From contig JBMNHK010000010.1 of the NCBI GenBank assembly GCA_050950345.1, forward strand, positions 1-64,000: DNA of 64,000 bases, in the 5' to 3' direction. Under the pieces are notes generated by a model. The model searched no databases. It had not been told where the DNA came from and saw only the letters and a list, made by a program, of their open reading frames with translations. Origin of the DNA: Pelotomaculum_C sp050950345 (GTDB lineage: Bacteria; Bacillota; Desulfotomaculia; Desulfotomaculales; Pelotomaculaceae). Positions 8,756-19,197 of the stretch are shown here, piece after piece. Position 1 is the first letter of the stretch. Each line of letters begins with the position of its first letter. The position numbers and the translations under genes were made by a program.

Positions 8756-9232
8756 TTAAAATTTTAACAGACTGCTTAACTGGATAAAAACAGCAGTTAC
8801 TGCTGCTGCCATAACCGGTCCGCAGGGAGTGCCTCTTAGCACCAAAATCCCCAGCACAGTGCCGACAGTCATCCCAAATATAATTTCGGGGCTGGTATTC
8901 ATTAAGTTTAGCCCGTCACCATTGAGTTTGGTAGCAAGGGCCCCTGACACCAAGGCAAAAAAACCTTTGCCCGAAATCAGATGTTTTAAATCCTCCGTAG
9001 TCAGCTTGTCTGTTGCGATAGGGGATAGAATATGAAGCATCAGTAATAGAAGACCAATTTCCAAACCGCGTTGTTCCAGCAAGGGCAGCAGTAGAGAGTC
9101 CAGGTTGAAGCATCTGACACATAAGAGTATACAAGCAGAAGTTGCCAAAAGGTTGGAACGGCCCAAGAGGCCTAAAAAAAGCAGTGCTAATAATAGCATT
9201 TCCGGTAAGCTTAAACCCCAAGCGCTCCCCAT
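8756..9232 (-). CDS. UPF0756 (DUF441) membrane protein
   Basis: 158 residues with four to five hydrophobic helices and the family motifs PIATDKLT and FALVSGALATKLNG, then a GTVLGILVLRGTPCGP block, as in UPF0756/YeaL-YtwI proteins. Function of the family is not established. Start placed at the ATG at 9232, with GGAG four bases upstream; a TTG directly before it is possible. Convergent with rsgI and transcribed alone. Confidence 0.88.
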   Translation of the reverse strand: MGSAWGLSLPEMLLLALLFLGLLGRSNLLATSACILLCVRCFNLDSLLLPLLEQRGLEIGLLLLMLHILSPIATDKLTTEDLKHLISGKGFFALVSGALATKLNGDGLNLMNTSPEIIFGMTVGTVLGILVLRGTPCGPVMAAAVTAVFIQLSSLLKF

Positions 9233-9434
9233 CAAACTCCGATCATCTCCAATACTTAAAGTGATGAGACCAAAAACATCATTGGTAATACCTGCTAGCC
9301 ATGTTTAATGATAGAATATGTTTGGTATGCTACATTATTACCTGCGGGTATTTGTCCACCAGGAATGTTTTTTTTACATAGGGTAGGCAAGTTTAATTTG
9401 ATACTGTTATAATAAGTAGAAGGAGTGTAAATTA

Positions 9435-9833
9435 ATGGCTCAACAACTAAGCGTTGGTCTCCATGGTGAAGCGAAACTTACTGTGACTGACAGTGACACC
9501 GCGCTAGCGGTTGGCAGTGGTACAGTTAATGTGCTGGCCACCCCTGTCTTAATCTCTTTAATAGAAAAAGCAGCCCAGGAATCAGTAGCCCCGTTTTTGG
9601 AGGCCGGCAATACAACTGTAGGTACCCTGGTCAATATCAAACACCTGGCAGCTACTCCGGTAGGCTTAAACGTCACAGCTTTTTCCAGGCTTATTGAGCT
9701 GGACGGACGGCGTATGGTATTTGAAGTTGAAGCCAGGGACGACATTGAAGTGGTTGCTACAGGTGTACATGAACGTTTTATTGTCAAAACAGATGGATTT
9801 ACGAACAAGGCCTTAAATAAATTAAAGAATTAG
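9435..9833 (+). CDS. Hot-dog-fold thioesterase (FlK-like)
   Basis: 132 residues, single hot-dog domain. The motif A-T-P-V-L-I-x3-E-K-A, with Thr36 and Glu44, and His70 in VNIKHLAATP, match the Thr-Glu-His catalytic set of fluoroacetyl-CoA thioesterase FlK and its many relatives. Most relatives act on other short acyl-CoAs, so the fluoroacetyl activity should not be assumed. AAGGAG precedes the ATG by nine bases. A TATAAT at 9408-9413 is a likely -10 element, but no good -35 is seen. A cytosolic acyl-CoA hydrolase is the best description. Confidence 0.85.
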   Translation: MAQQLSVGLHGEAKLTVTDSDTALAVGSGTVNVLATPVLISLIEKAAQESVAPFLEAGNTTVGTLVNIKHLAATPVGLNVTAFSRLIELDGRRMVFEVEARDDIEVVATGVHERFIVKTDGFTNKALNKLKN

Positions 9834-9911
9834 CTTCAATTTATAGCCTTGTTTATAATATTTGCTATGCCGCAGGAGTTTACCAATTACCCGGGTTTGA
9901 GAGGGGGATAA

Positions 9912-10703
9912 TTGTTGCGTATTATTTATCTCTCCGACACTCATATTATGAGCGATACCCCCAAAAACCGCAAAGACAATTTCCTGGACACGGTTTCCCG
10001 TAAACTGCGGGAAGTAGCCGGTTTATGCCGGGATTTGCAGGTTGATTGTGTAATCCACGGGGGTGACGTTTTTGACCAGCCACACCCCGGCCAGGCTTCC
10101 CTGGAATTAATGCACCGCTTTTTAGAAGAGCTTTTCATCCCTTTTTACTGTGTCGCCGGTAACCATGACCTGGTTAACCAGCAGCTGGGCAGCATGCAAA
10201 TGGCTGCCCTGAGTTCCTTGGCCGGGAACCGGAAACATAATTTTATACTGCTTCAGCCTGGAGAAAAAACATACCTGGGTGACGGCAACTGCGTCATTCA
10301 GTTAAGTGGCCAGCATTTTTACGCAGGTATTGACCGTTCCAATAGTGGTGCTGCTTACATGGTCAAGAAGGCTGCTTGTGATTTGGCTATACATGTCGTA
10401 CACGGCATGTTATTGCCGCGAGCTTTCTCAGAGCAAGTGGCCTGCACATTGATATCCGATATTGCCTCTACCGAAGCGGATTTTACCCTGGGCGCCCATG
10501 CGCATCTCGGTTATGAGGTAGAACTAAGTGGTAAATATTTTATCAATCCCGGCGCCCTGGTTCGCGTGACCAACCTGGCCCGGGAAACTACCAGGCGCCC
10601 CCAGGTGCTGCTTCTGGAGATAACCAATAGGCCCAGTTATCGCTTTATTTCATTGAAGACGGCTTTACCGGCCAGTGACGTATTGAACATGGAGTGCTTT
10701 TAA
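9912..10703 (+). CDS. Metallophosphoesterase (SbcD-like)
   Basis: 263 residues. The calcineurin-like phosphoesterase motifs are in order: YLSDTHI (Asp9, His11), HGGDVFD, AGNHD, HVVHGM and GAHAHLG, which supply the two-metal site. Length and order resemble the catalytic half of SbcD/Mre11-type nucleases, but the SbcD capping region is short and no sbcC follows. It lies directly upstream of addB-addA, which suggests a role in DNA end processing or repair; this is inference. TTG start after GAGGGGG. Confidence 0.85.
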   Translation: MLRIIYLSDTHIMSDTPKNRKDNFLDTVSRKLREVAGLCRDLQVDCVIHGGDVFDQPHPGQASLELMHRFLEELFIPFYCVAGNHDLVNQQLGSMQMAALSSLAGNRKHNFILLQPGEKTYLGDGNCVIQLSGQHFYAGIDRSNSGAAYMVKKAACDLAIHVVHGMLLPRAFSEQVACTLISDIASTEADFTLGAHAHLGYEVELSGKYFINPGALVRVTNLARETTRRPQVLLLEITNRPSYRFISLKTALPASDVLNMECF

Positions 10704-10724
10704 GAAGAAGCGTAAAATTAATAC

Positions 10725-10784
10725 ACTTGCACCGCAAGTAAGTTTTTATACCCAGATCCTCCTAAGGGAGGATTTTGTTTTTTT
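10725..10784 (+). terminator. Intrinsic terminator(s) between metallophosphoesterase and addB
   Basis: Two hairpins in series: ACTTGC-ACC-GCAAGT (10725-10739) and ATCCTCC-TAAG-GGAGGAT (10756-10773). The second is followed by a long T run to 10784, a textbook terminator. AddB therefore probably has its own promoter. Confidence 0.82.
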
Positions 10785-10843
10785 AACTGGAAATAGTAAG
10801 ACGCTGGCAACCTATTACTTCATAATATAGTGAGGTTTTTTTC

Positions 10844-13800
10844 ATGACCATACGGTTAATCATCGGCCGGGCAGGTACAGGAAAGACAGCTACCTGTCTG
10901 GATGCTGTCCGGGAGGAGCTGCGACGTCAGCCTGCAGGTCCTTTGCTAATCCTGCTTGTCCCTGAGCAAGCCACCTTTCAGACTGAATATGCTCTGGCTT
11001 CCACCCCTGGCTTGCAGGGCTTTATCAGGGCACAAGTATTGAGCTTCAGGCGTATGGCCTTTCGGGTACTGCAAGAAGTTGGCGGTGCGGCCAGGGCTCA
11101 TATTGGTGATTTGGGTAAACGTATGATGCTGCGCTGTCTGCTTGAACAGCAGGCTGCGCAATTGAAGGTTTTTCGCCATGCAGCAGGGCAACCCGGTTTT
11201 ACTGAAACCATTGCCCGCACTCTAAGTGAATTAAAGTCTTATTGTGTCGGGTATGAGGAACTGGCCGACACAATAGATTTATTAAACTCTACAGGTGGTA
11301 CGGAGCAATTAGCCGGTAAGCTGGCAGATATATCGTTATTATATAACTGTCTGGAAGAAGCTTTGGCAGACCGTTTTACCGACCCGGATGACTATTTAAA
11401 CCTGCTGGCCGATCATATGGGGCATTCCGAAGCAATGAGGGGCGCTACGGTTTGGGTTGATGGTTTTTCCGGATTTACCCCTCAGGAATACAGGGTGTTG
11501 ACAGCTCTGGCCCGTACGGCCGCACAGGTTAATATTACTCTTTGCTCGAGTATTGAATCACTGACCGGTTCACCTGTGGAGAGCGACCCTTTCTATCCTA
11601 TCCGGGAAACCTACGAGAGGTTAATGGACATGGCGGTACAGGAAAAGATCAAAGTTGAACGGCCGCTTATTCTGGATAGCACAAAACAAGGACATTATAG
11701 TGAGCCTATAGCGTATCTGGAAAAAGAATTTTTTAATTTACAGGCTACTCCGCTGGCTGGTGCAGTGGAAGAGGTAACGCTGGTTTCTGCCGCCAACCCT
11801 GTTGCAGAAGTCGAAGGAGTTGCCCGTGAGATTACAGCCCTTTGCCGGGATCAGGGTTTTTACTACCGGGATATAATTATCATTTTGCGTGAAATCGGCG
11901 CTTATGGCGAATTGATCGCAACCATATTTGCCGATCATGGTATTCCTGTCTTTATTGATCAGAAACGTCCGGTTATGTACCACCCTTTGGTTGAACTGAT
12001 TCGTTCAGCTCTGGAAGTGCTCGAAACGGATTGGTCTTATGATCCAGTATTCCGGTTCCTCAAGACTGACCTGGTACCTGTCTCCAGAGAAGAAGTCGAT
12101 CTGCTGGAAAACTATGTCTTAGCCCACGGGATTAGGGGGAGCCGCTGGATAGATGGTATACCCTGGAAGTATAATCGCCGCATGACTCTGGAAGACGAAA
12201 CACCCGTAACGGAGTTGGAAGAGGCTGAGTTGGAGACCATTAACTGGATTCGCAGCCAGTCTGTTGCAGCTCTGACTAATTTCGCAAGAGCATTTGATAA
12301 AGCTGTCAACGTCAGGGAACAGACAGCTGCCCTATATTCATTGCTGGAGGAACTGCAAGTGCCGCTTAGCCTGGAGGGATGGAGTAAGCAGGCGGAGGCA
12401 GCGGGGAAGCTGCTCGAAGCCCGTGAGCACATCCAGATATGGGGCGGGATTATTGCTTTACTGGATCAAGTGGTGGAAGCTATGGGGGATGAGTTCATGA
12501 GCGTGGAGCAATATGCAGCCATTGTGGATGCCGGCCTGGAGAGTATGCGTCTTGGTCTCATCCCTCCCGCTCTGGACCAGGTAGTAGTGGGTTCTTTGGA
12601 GCGCTCACGCAGCCCTGCAGCCAGGGTTGCTTTTGTCCTGGGAGTAAGTGACGGGGTATTGCCGGCCAGGCTGACAGGCAATGGCATCCTTACGGAAGCA
12701 GAACGAGAGCGGCTAAGGTTATGCGGTTTACAGCTTGCCCCAGGCGTAAGGCAGCGGCTCTTCGGCGAACAATACCTGGTATATATAGCGTTGACTCGTG
12801 CCAGGGAGCGGCTCTATTTAAGCAGTCCTCTGGCAGATGAAGAGGGGGCGGCGATTAAGCCTTCCCAGGTATTGTCCCGCATAAGGGAACTGTTGCCGGG
12901 AGTAAAAGAGCTAAACTGGCCGGTTGAACCTGATGCCAGCCTGCTGGATGAGCTGGAGTTTATTGCCAATCAGCAGCGCTCACTTACCTACCTGATCACT
13001 AGATTCAGGGAAGCTAAAGCAGGTGAGCAGTTGGAGCCGGTCTGGCATGATGTCTATAATTGGTTTTTGGCCAATAAGAAAAAGGACGATTATGCTAGAG
13101 TCCTGTCCGGACTTTTTTATAGCAACAAGGAAGATAAGCTACCGGTTGGGGTAGTCCGTTCGCTGTACGGGCGACCCTTGCGCACCAGTGTTTCCGGGAT
13201 TGAAAGGTTTCGAGCCTGTCCTTTTGCCCATTTTCTTAGCCAGGGTCTGAGGCTGCAGGAGAGGGTTGAATACAAACTGGAGGCCCCCGATTTAGGCCAA
13301 TTCTTCCATGCAGCCTTGAAGCTTTTTGGCGAGCGGGTGAACAGTAAAAACATGACCTGGGGACAGTTAAGCGACGAGGAGTGCAAAGCGCTGTCATCTG
13401 AAGTCGTAGACTTGTTGGCGCCCAGACTGCAAAGTGAGATTTTGCTTAGTTCCGCGCGTAGCCGTTATCTTACCGGCAAACTTAGAAGCATTGTGCAGCG
13501 TGCAACCCAAACCCTATGCGAGCACTCCAGGCGGGGACAATTTCAACCGGTAGGTCTGGAACTGTCCTTTGGTCCGGATGGCGCTATTCCGGCGGCAACC
13601 TTTAAGCTGCAAGACGGCAGCGAGATGCTTCTGTCAGGGCGTATCGACCGGATTGATGCAGTGGAAAGAGATGGAGTAATTTATTTAAGGGTTATTGATT
13701 ATAAGTCAGGCAGGGTAACTATCGATTTGTCAGATATCTATCACAGCTTAAAACTGCAGCTGCTGGCTTACCTGGATGTAGCGATGGCGCATGCGCAGAA

Positions 13801-14317
13801 TCTGTTGGGTCGGGATGTAATGCCCGGAGCAATTTTATATTTTCGCATTAACGACCCCATAATCAAAACTAAGGGCGAGGTTCCTGCAGAAGATGAAATA
13901 GAAAAAAAACTGCTGCAGGAAATGCGCATGACCGGCATGGTACTGGCAGATCAAAATGTCATAAAGATGATGGACCGGCAATTTGGGCCGGATTCTGATT
14001 TGTTGCCGGTAAGAATAAAAAAAGATGGTGGTTTTACTGCTCATTCAGCTGTCCTAACCCAGGAGCAATTTGAGTTATTGCGCGTTTATTTAAAGACCCA
14101 GCTTATATCGGCCGGCAACGATATCATCGATGGAGTGGTGGATATCGCCCCGTTGCGACAAGGGTCGGTACGGTCCTGCAGGTATTGTCCTTTTAAACCG
14201 GTATGCCAGTTTGATATCTTGATCGAAGGTAACACTTATAGGAACATTACGGCAGCGGAGCGGGACACAATCTGGCGCAAACTGGCGCGGGAGTTTGAGG
14301 AGGATGAAAATGTCTGA
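10844..14317 (+). CDS. addB: ATP-dependent helicase/nuclease subunit AddB
   Basis: 1157 residues, the usual AddB length. Walker A GRAGTGKT lies at residues 8-15 and an inactivated helicase core follows. The C-terminal RecB-type nuclease carries RVIDYKSG near residue 951. The AddB iron-sulfur staple is present: one Cys near residue 791 (FRACPF) and three in CRYCPFKPVC near 1112-1121. With AddA it forms the Chi-regulated enzyme that resects double-strand breaks for RecA loading in Firmicutes. The stop overlaps the addA start, indicating coupled translation. Confidence 0.95.
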   Translation: MTIRLIIGRAGTGKTATCLDAVREELRRQPAGPLLILLVPEQATFQTEYALASTPGLQGFIRAQVLSFRRMAFRVLQEVGGAARAHIGDLGKRMMLRCLLEQQAAQLKVFRHAAGQPGFTETIARTLSELKSYCVGYEELADTIDLLNSTGGTEQLAGKLADISLLYNCLEEALADRFTDPDDYLNLLADHMGHSEAMRGATVWVDGFSGFTPQEYRVLTALARTAAQVNITLCSSIESLTGSPVESDPFYPIRETYERLMDMAVQEKIKVERPLILDSTKQGHYSEPIAYLEKEFFNLQATPLAGAVEEVTLVSAANPVAEVEGVAREITALCRDQGFYYRDIIIILREIGAYGELIATIFADHGIPVFIDQKRPVMYHPLVELIRSALEVLETDWSYDPVFRFLKTDLVPVSREEVDLLENYVLAHGIRGSRWIDGIPWKYNRRMTLEDETPVTELEEAELETINWIRSQSVAALTNFARAFDKAVNVREQTAALYSLLEELQVPLSLEGWSKQAEAAGKLLEAREHIQIWGGIIALLDQVVEAMGDEFMSVEQYAAIVDAGLESMRLGLIPPALDQVVVGSLERSRSPAARVAFVLGVSDGVLPARLTGNGILTEAERERLRLCGLQLAPGVRQRLFGEQYLVYIALTRARERLYLSSPLADEEGAAIKPSQVLSRIRELLPGVKELNWPVEPDASLLDELEFIANQQRSLTYLITRFREAKAGEQLEPVWHDVYNWFLANKKKDDYARVLSGLFYSNKEDKLPVGVVRSLYGRPLRTSVSGIERFRACPFAHFLSQGLRLQERVEYKLEAPDLGQFFHAALKLFGERVNSKNMTWGQLSDEECKALSSEVVDLLAPRLQSEILLSSARSRYLTGKLRSIVQRATQTLCEHSRRGQFQPVGLELSFGPDGAIPAATFKLQDGSEMLLSGRIDRIDAVERDGVIYLRVIDYKSGRVTIDLSDIYHSLKLQLLAYLDVAMAHAQNLLGRDVMPGAILYFRINDPIIKTKGEVPAEDEIEKKLLQEMRMTGMVLADQNVIKMMDRQFGPDSDLLPVRIKKDGGFTAHSAVLTQEQFELLRVYLKTQLISAGNDIIDGVVDIAPLRQGSVRSCRYCPFKPVCQFDILIEGNTYRNITAAERDTIWRKLAREFEEDENV

Positions 14318-17300
14318 GCGGTGGACCAGGGAGCAGCTTGCTGCGGTAAACAGCAGGGGGAGAAACCTATTGGTGGCAGCAGCTGCCGGAGCCGGCAAGA
14401 CTGCAGTACTTGTAGAGCGAATCATCAGGCGGATCACTGATCCGGCAGCACCAGTTGATGTGGACCGGCTGTTGGTGGTAACCTTCACGAATGCCGCTGC
14501 TTCTGAAATGCGGGAACGGATCGGTAAAGCTATTAACAGGGAATTGGAGCGTTATCCAGCTTCTAAACACTTGCAGCGGCAGATCGCTCTCCTGGGAGGT
14601 GCATCTATAAGCACGATGCATTCTTTTTGCCTGGATTTGCTGCGTCAATATTTTTACCTGACGGATCTTGACCCGGCCTTTCGTGTGGCTGACGCAACCG
14701 AGGCGGCTCTGCTCCAGACGGAAGCCCTGGAGGAGCTTTTTGAACGGCGTTATGCTGACGACACGCAGCAGCTTTTTCACAGGTTAGTTGACGCCTATGG
14801 GGGGGCGCGTGGAGACACATTGTTGCAGGAGCTTGTGCTGAAGGCTCATAATTTGGCCTACAGCACTATTGATCCTGCCGGCTGGCTGGGCAAGCTGGCC
14901 TTGAATTTTCCAACACCGGGAGATGCCTCTTCTAAAGGGGACTGTTTTGACCATTTGTCCTGGGCGCGGGTTTTAAAAGAAGCTGTTGCCATAACTCTTG
15001 AGGGGGCATGTGCCGACTTGGAACAAGCTCTGCAAGTATGCCGGCGACCTGGAGGACCCGGTCCTTATCTGGAAAACCTCGCGGAGGATTTACAGGTAAT
15101 TACGGATATATTAAGGGACTGCGCAGCAGGCGCAAGTTGGTCCAGCCTACACCAGGCTTTCAACCAGGTCTCTTTTCGCAAACTGGCTGCTTGTCGCAAG
15201 GATGTGGCGGATCCAATCCTGGTTCAACAGGTCAAGCAGCTACGGGATGGCGCAAAAAAGAAAATAGCAATGCTGCAGAAAGAGTATTTTTCACGTACTG
15301 CAGAACAGTTTTACGAAGATCTGGCGGAGGTAGCCCCGCTGGTTGGCGCTATGGCAGAGCTAGTAAGTGAGTTTGGGGCCACCTATCGTCAGAAGAAAGC
15401 AACACGGGGCGTGGTGGATTTTAATGATTTAGAACACTATTGTCTGCAAATATTGTCCCAGCCTGGTTCTAACGCCTCCCTGCCTTCCCGGGCGGCGTTA
15501 GAGCAGAGGAGAAGGTACGAGGAAGTATTAGTAGACGAGTATCAGGACATCAACGAGGTACAGGAAGGGATCTTGAATCTGGTTTCGCGGCAGGGTGAAG
15601 AGGCGCCCAATTTGTTTATGGTCGGGGACGTCAAACAGAGTATTTATCGCTTCCGGTTGGCCGAACCGGGTTTGTTCTTGAGTAAGTATCAAAACTATCC
15701 TGTATGGCCCGGCGCGAGGGAGCAACGCATCGATTTATCCAGAAACTTTCGCAGCAGGCAGGGTATTGTGGATGCGGTGAACTTTGTTTTCCGCCAGTTA
15801 ATGACACCCTGTGTGGGCGAGATGGCCTACGATGCTGCTGCGGAGCTAGTGTATGGTGCCGGTTATCCCGGGCAGGGCACAACACCTGCTAATGAGCAGG
15901 ATGAAGCAGTGGAGCTTTACTTGATCGAAGGCAGCAACGCCGGAGGAACAACTGCCGCCGAGCCGTCAGAAGTGGGGGATATGGAAACAGAGCAGGAGCT
16001 GGAAGAAGAAAAGACCTCCTTACAGCTGGAGGCCGGTCTAGTTGCTGATAGGATTCGCGAACTGGTGCAGGGAGACGCTGCAGGCAATCCAGGCATGCAA
16101 ATCTATGATCGTGCCACAGGCGCATACCGGGCACTGACTTACCGGGACGTGGTTGTGTTGCTTAGGGCAACCTCCGGTGCCGCCAATATTTTTGCTGAAG
16201 AGTTTAAGTTGAAGGGCATACCTGTATATTCAGAACTGGCTACCGGCTACTTTGAGGCCACAGAAGTTGAAACTGTTTTGTCCCTGCTGCACGTTATCGA
16301 TAACCCTCGCCAGGATGTTCCCCTTGCCGCTGTGTTGCGCTCACCCATAGTTGGTTTGACTGCAGCAGATCTGGCGAGAATCAGGTTGGCCTCCCGGCGG
16401 GGTGATTATTATGATGCTGTAGTAACAGCCTCAAGGGAAGGGCAGGATGAACTAGCCGCTAAGCTGGTAGATTTTCTGGCCAGATTGGAAAAGTGGCGTA
16501 CAGCCGCCAGGCAGGGCACTCTCTCGGACTTGATCTGGTTAATTTACCGTGACACAGGCTATTACGATTTTGTAGGGGGGTTGCCCGGCGGCAGCCAGCG
16601 CCAGGCGAATCTGAGGGCGTTACATAACCGGGCCCAGCAGTACGAGAGTACTACTTTTCGCGGTTTGTTCCTTTTCCTGCGTTTTATTGAACGCATCCGC
16701 CAGGAAGGCCGGGATCTGGGAACTGCCCGGATACTAAGCGAAAAAGAGAACGTTGTCCGGATTATGAGTATCCATAAGAGCAAAGGCCTGGAATTCCCGG
16801 TGGTTTTTCTGGCCGGTTTGAACAGAAAATTCAACCTGTCTGATCTCACCAAAGACATGCTCTTTCATAAAGAGCTGGGTGTGGGATCACAGCTGGTGGA
16901 CACAGCGCTGCGGGTTAGTTATCCTACCCCGGCCAAACTGGCTATAAAATATAAACTTAAGATGGAGAATCTGGCCGAGGAAATGCGCATCCTTTACGTT
17001 GCTATGACCAGGGCACGTGAAAAGCTGGTGTTGGTGGGTTCCACCCGCAACCTGGAGCAAAGTGCGCGGAAATGGTGTACTCAGGTTGGTTTGGGAGATG
17101 GGGCATTATCTGACAGTTACCTTAGCGAAGTAAAATCACCCCTGGAGTGGCTTGCTGCTGCGCTGGCGCGACACCGGGAGGGTGCTTTGTTGCGGGAGCT
17201 TGGCCAGTGTGATGAAGCACCACATCCAGCTTTAGCAAACGACCGCTCTTGCTGGAAAATATTTTTAAATCCTAACATAAAAGCTGAAGCAGCAGAAAAA

Positions 17301-18122
17301 TTAGATTATCCTGAAATACTGGATAGAGTTAAACGCCTGGAGCCGCTGGCGCCAGGACCACAGGCTGATTTAGTGAAGGCCAGGTTGGATTGGACTTACC
17401 CTTTAGCCCAATTTTTAGGCCGTGCTGCAAAAGTGTCGGTAACCGAACTCAAGCGCAGGTTTGAATTGATTGAAGAAAGGGAGGCCGGTTTTTCGCTGGA
17501 TAGGCGCTTGCCGGTGGGTGGCAGGCCCCTGTTTATGCAGGAGCGGCATGGTCTGTCAGCGGCTGAGGCAGGCACTGCCCTGCACCTTGTGATGCAGCAC
17601 CTAAACTGGCAGGGAGGGCTGGATGCTGCGTCGATCAGTGCCCATATCGATAAAATGGTAGAGATGGAATTGCTGACTGAAGAGCAAGCTGCTGCTGTAC
17701 CCGCAGCAAAAATTGCGGCTTTCTTTGCTTCTCCCCTTGGCGCCAGAGCACTGCGCGGGGGTAAATTGCTCAGGGAACTCCCGTTCACTCTTGCCTTGCC
17801 GGCACAGGAGCTGTACTCTTTTGACGGCACCAATACCCCGTCTGGGCTGTTAAAAGCTATGAAGGGGTTGGAAGACGGTGCTGATAGCAGTGCCGTCGTC
17901 ATCGTGCAGGGTGTGATAGACTGCCTGATCGAAGAGGGGGACGGTTGGTTGCTTATAGACTACAAGACCGATCGGATTGCACCCGGGGAATATGATGAAG
18001 CCGTCAAGCGTTACCGTATTCAGATGTCTATTTATGCACGGGCAGTGGAGAGCATCCTGGGTGGAAAGGTAAAAGAAAAATATTTATACCTGTTTCGAAC
18101 CGGCCAGCCCTTGAAGGTATAA
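14310..18122 (+). CDS. addA: ATP-dependent helicase/nuclease subunit AddA
   Basis: 1270 residues, normal for AddA. It is a UvrD/RecB-type SF1 helicase with Walker A AAAGAGKTAVLVE (Lys30), motif II VDEYQDIN near residue 410, and the RFRLAEP motif. A C-terminal nuclease domain contains LLIDYKTD near residue 1215. It provides the motor and one of the two nuclease sites of AddAB. Start at the ATG at 14310, seven bases after GAGGAGG; earlier in-frame codons are upstream of or too close to that site. It overlaps addB by 8 nt. Confidence 0.95.
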   Translation: MSERWTREQLAAVNSRGRNLLVAAAAGAGKTAVLVERIIRRITDPAAPVDVDRLLVVTFTNAAASEMRERIGKAINRELERYPASKHLQRQIALLGGASISTMHSFCLDLLRQYFYLTDLDPAFRVADATEAALLQTEALEELFERRYADDTQQLFHRLVDAYGGARGDTLLQELVLKAHNLAYSTIDPAGWLGKLALNFPTPGDASSKGDCFDHLSWARVLKEAVAITLEGACADLEQALQVCRRPGGPGPYLENLAEDLQVITDILRDCAAGASWSSLHQAFNQVSFRKLAACRKDVADPILVQQVKQLRDGAKKKIAMLQKEYFSRTAEQFYEDLAEVAPLVGAMAELVSEFGATYRQKKATRGVVDFNDLEHYCLQILSQPGSNASLPSRAALEQRRRYEEVLVDEYQDINEVQEGILNLVSRQGEEAPNLFMVGDVKQSIYRFRLAEPGLFLSKYQNYPVWPGAREQRIDLSRNFRSRQGIVDAVNFVFRQLMTPCVGEMAYDAAAELVYGAGYPGQGTTPANEQDEAVELYLIEGSNAGGTTAAEPSEVGDMETEQELEEEKTSLQLEAGLVADRIRELVQGDAAGNPGMQIYDRATGAYRALTYRDVVVLLRATSGAANIFAEEFKLKGIPVYSELATGYFEATEVETVLSLLHVIDNPRQDVPLAAVLRSPIVGLTAADLARIRLASRRGDYYDAVVTASREGQDELAAKLVDFLARLEKWRTAARQGTLSDLIWLIYRDTGYYDFVGGLPGGSQRQANLRALHNRAQQYESTTFRGLFLFLRFIERIRQEGRDLGTARILSEKENVVRIMSIHKSKGLEFPVVFLAGLNRKFNLSDLTKDMLFHKELGVGSQLVDTALRVSYPTPAKLAIKYKLKMENLAEEMRILYVAMTRAREKLVLVGSTRNLEQSARKWCTQVGLGDGALSDSYLSEVKSPLEWLAAALARHREGALLRELGQCDEAPHPALANDRSCWKIFLNPNIKAEAAEKLDYPEILDRVKRLEPLAPGPQADLVKARLDWTYPLAQFLGRAAKVSVTELKRRFELIEEREAGFSLDRRLPVGGRPLFMQERHGLSAAEAGTALHLVMQHLNWQGGLDAASISAHIDKMVEMELLTEEQAAAVPAAKIAAFFASPLGARALRGGKLLRELPFTLALPAQELYSFDGTNTPSGLLKAMKGLEDGADSSAVVIVQGVIDCLIEEGDGWLLIDYKTDRIAPGEYDEAVKRYRIQMSIYARAVESILGGKVKEKYLYLFRTGQPLKV

Positions 18123-18132
18123 TTTCGATCTA

Positions 18133-18214
18133 TTGCTTGGAGAAATCAAGCAAATATTGCCTGGCACCAATGGATAGATCAACAAAATAGCAGGGAGCAA
18201 TAGGTGCTCCCTGC
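18133..18214 (-). terminator. Terminator region between addA and the NlpC/P60 gene
   Basis: GCAGGGAGCA (18190-18199) pairs with TGCTCCCTGC (18205-18214). Read on the minus strand the stem is followed by TATTTTGTT, suiting the NlpC/P60 gene. A second hairpin TTGCTTG/CAAGCAA (18133-18153) follows addA on the plus strand but lacks a T tract. Confidence 0.6.
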
Positions 18215-18249
18215 AACCAACTCAAGCGATAGACCAACTGTGCCGCAAA

Positions 18250-19197
18250 CTAACCACTATAACGCCGTGCTCCCAGGTACCTTGCGCTGTAGTATGGCGC
18301 AGACAGTGATGTTATTGTAACTTCACCTGCGCCGGAACTGGCGTGTATGAAAGCATTGTCGCCGATGTAGATGCCCACATGTGATGGTCCAGGTTCATAT
18401 GTAGTGAAAAACACCAAATCACCTGGTTGCAGATTACTCACCACTTCGCCTGCGTAATACTGCTCATCGGCCATGCGTGGTACTGCAATATCAAAGTTTG
18501 AGTATACATAATAAACGAACCCTGAACAATCAAAGCCAGATGGTCCTCGTCCCGCCCAGACGTAGGGTACCCCCAGGTACTGTTTGGCGAATTCTGCAAT
18601 AGCCAGACTGTCCCGGTCAATTGCTTGGCCTCTGTTGGCAAGGTCTGCTTTAGGACTGGCGGTTTGCAAAGCCAACATTGTATTCTGGCCGGCAATGCCG
18701 TCTACAGTGAGTTTGTTGTCGTACTGGAAGCTGATCACGGCACTGCGGGTAACTGTTCCGAAAGAACCGTCCAGGGCACCTTGATAATAGCCTAAATTAT
18801 GTAGTTGTTGTTGCAGTTTGAGCACACTGTCCCCGGACATTCCTTGCTTAAGAACAGCAGGGTCACCGGTTGTAGTTCCCTGTGTTCCACCTGTTGAGCC
18901 AGTCGTCCCTAATAGGTTTAAAGCTCCCAATGTCACAGCCCCGGCAATGCCATCCGCACTAAGGTTGTTGGTAACCTGGAAGTTATATACGGCGCTATGT
19001 GTGCCCGGCCCGAATATACCATCCGGCGCACCTTGATAGTAACCAAGTTCGCTTAGCCTTTGTTGTAGTTGTAAGACTTCGTCTCCGGACATGCCTTGTT
19101 TTAGCAGGGAAGGTGCGGCAAAACCGGCTGTGCTTTGGGTTAAGAGGAGCAACGTTCCTATCAGGGTAACTGTTAGAATTTTGTAGATAGTTCTCAA
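18250..19197 (-). CDS. Secreted NlpC/P60 peptidoglycan hydrolase with two PG-binding domains
   Basis: 315 residues. A signal peptide covers about residues 1-27 (hydrophobic core ILTVTLIGTLLLL, A-x-A region near 26-28). Two peptidoglycan_binding_1 repeats follow at about 36-93 and 119-176, each with QQxLxxLGYYQGAxDGxFG. The C-terminal NlpC/P60 domain has Cys224 (GFDCSGFVYY), His273 (PSHVGIYIG) and His285. It should act outside the cell as a D,L-endopeptidase cutting stem peptides. TTG start, five bases after GAGGTG. This architecture is common among cell-wall and spore-cortex hydrolases of spore formers. Confidence 0.93.
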   Translation of the reverse strand: MRTIYKILTVTLIGTLLLLTQSTAGFAAPSLLKQGMSGDEVLQLQQRLSELGYYQGAPDGIFGPGTHSAVYNFQVTNNLSADGIAGAVTLGALNLLGTTGSTGGTQGTTTGDPAVLKQGMSGDSVLKLQQQLHNLGYYQGALDGSFGTVTRSAVISFQYDNKLTVDGIAGQNTMLALQTASPKADLANRGQAIDRDSLAIAEFAKQYLGVPYVWAGRGPSGFDCSGFVYYVYSNFDIAVPRMADEQYYAGEVVSNLQPGDLVFFTTYEPGPSHVGIYIGDNAFIHASSGAGEVTITSLSAPYYSARYLGARRYSG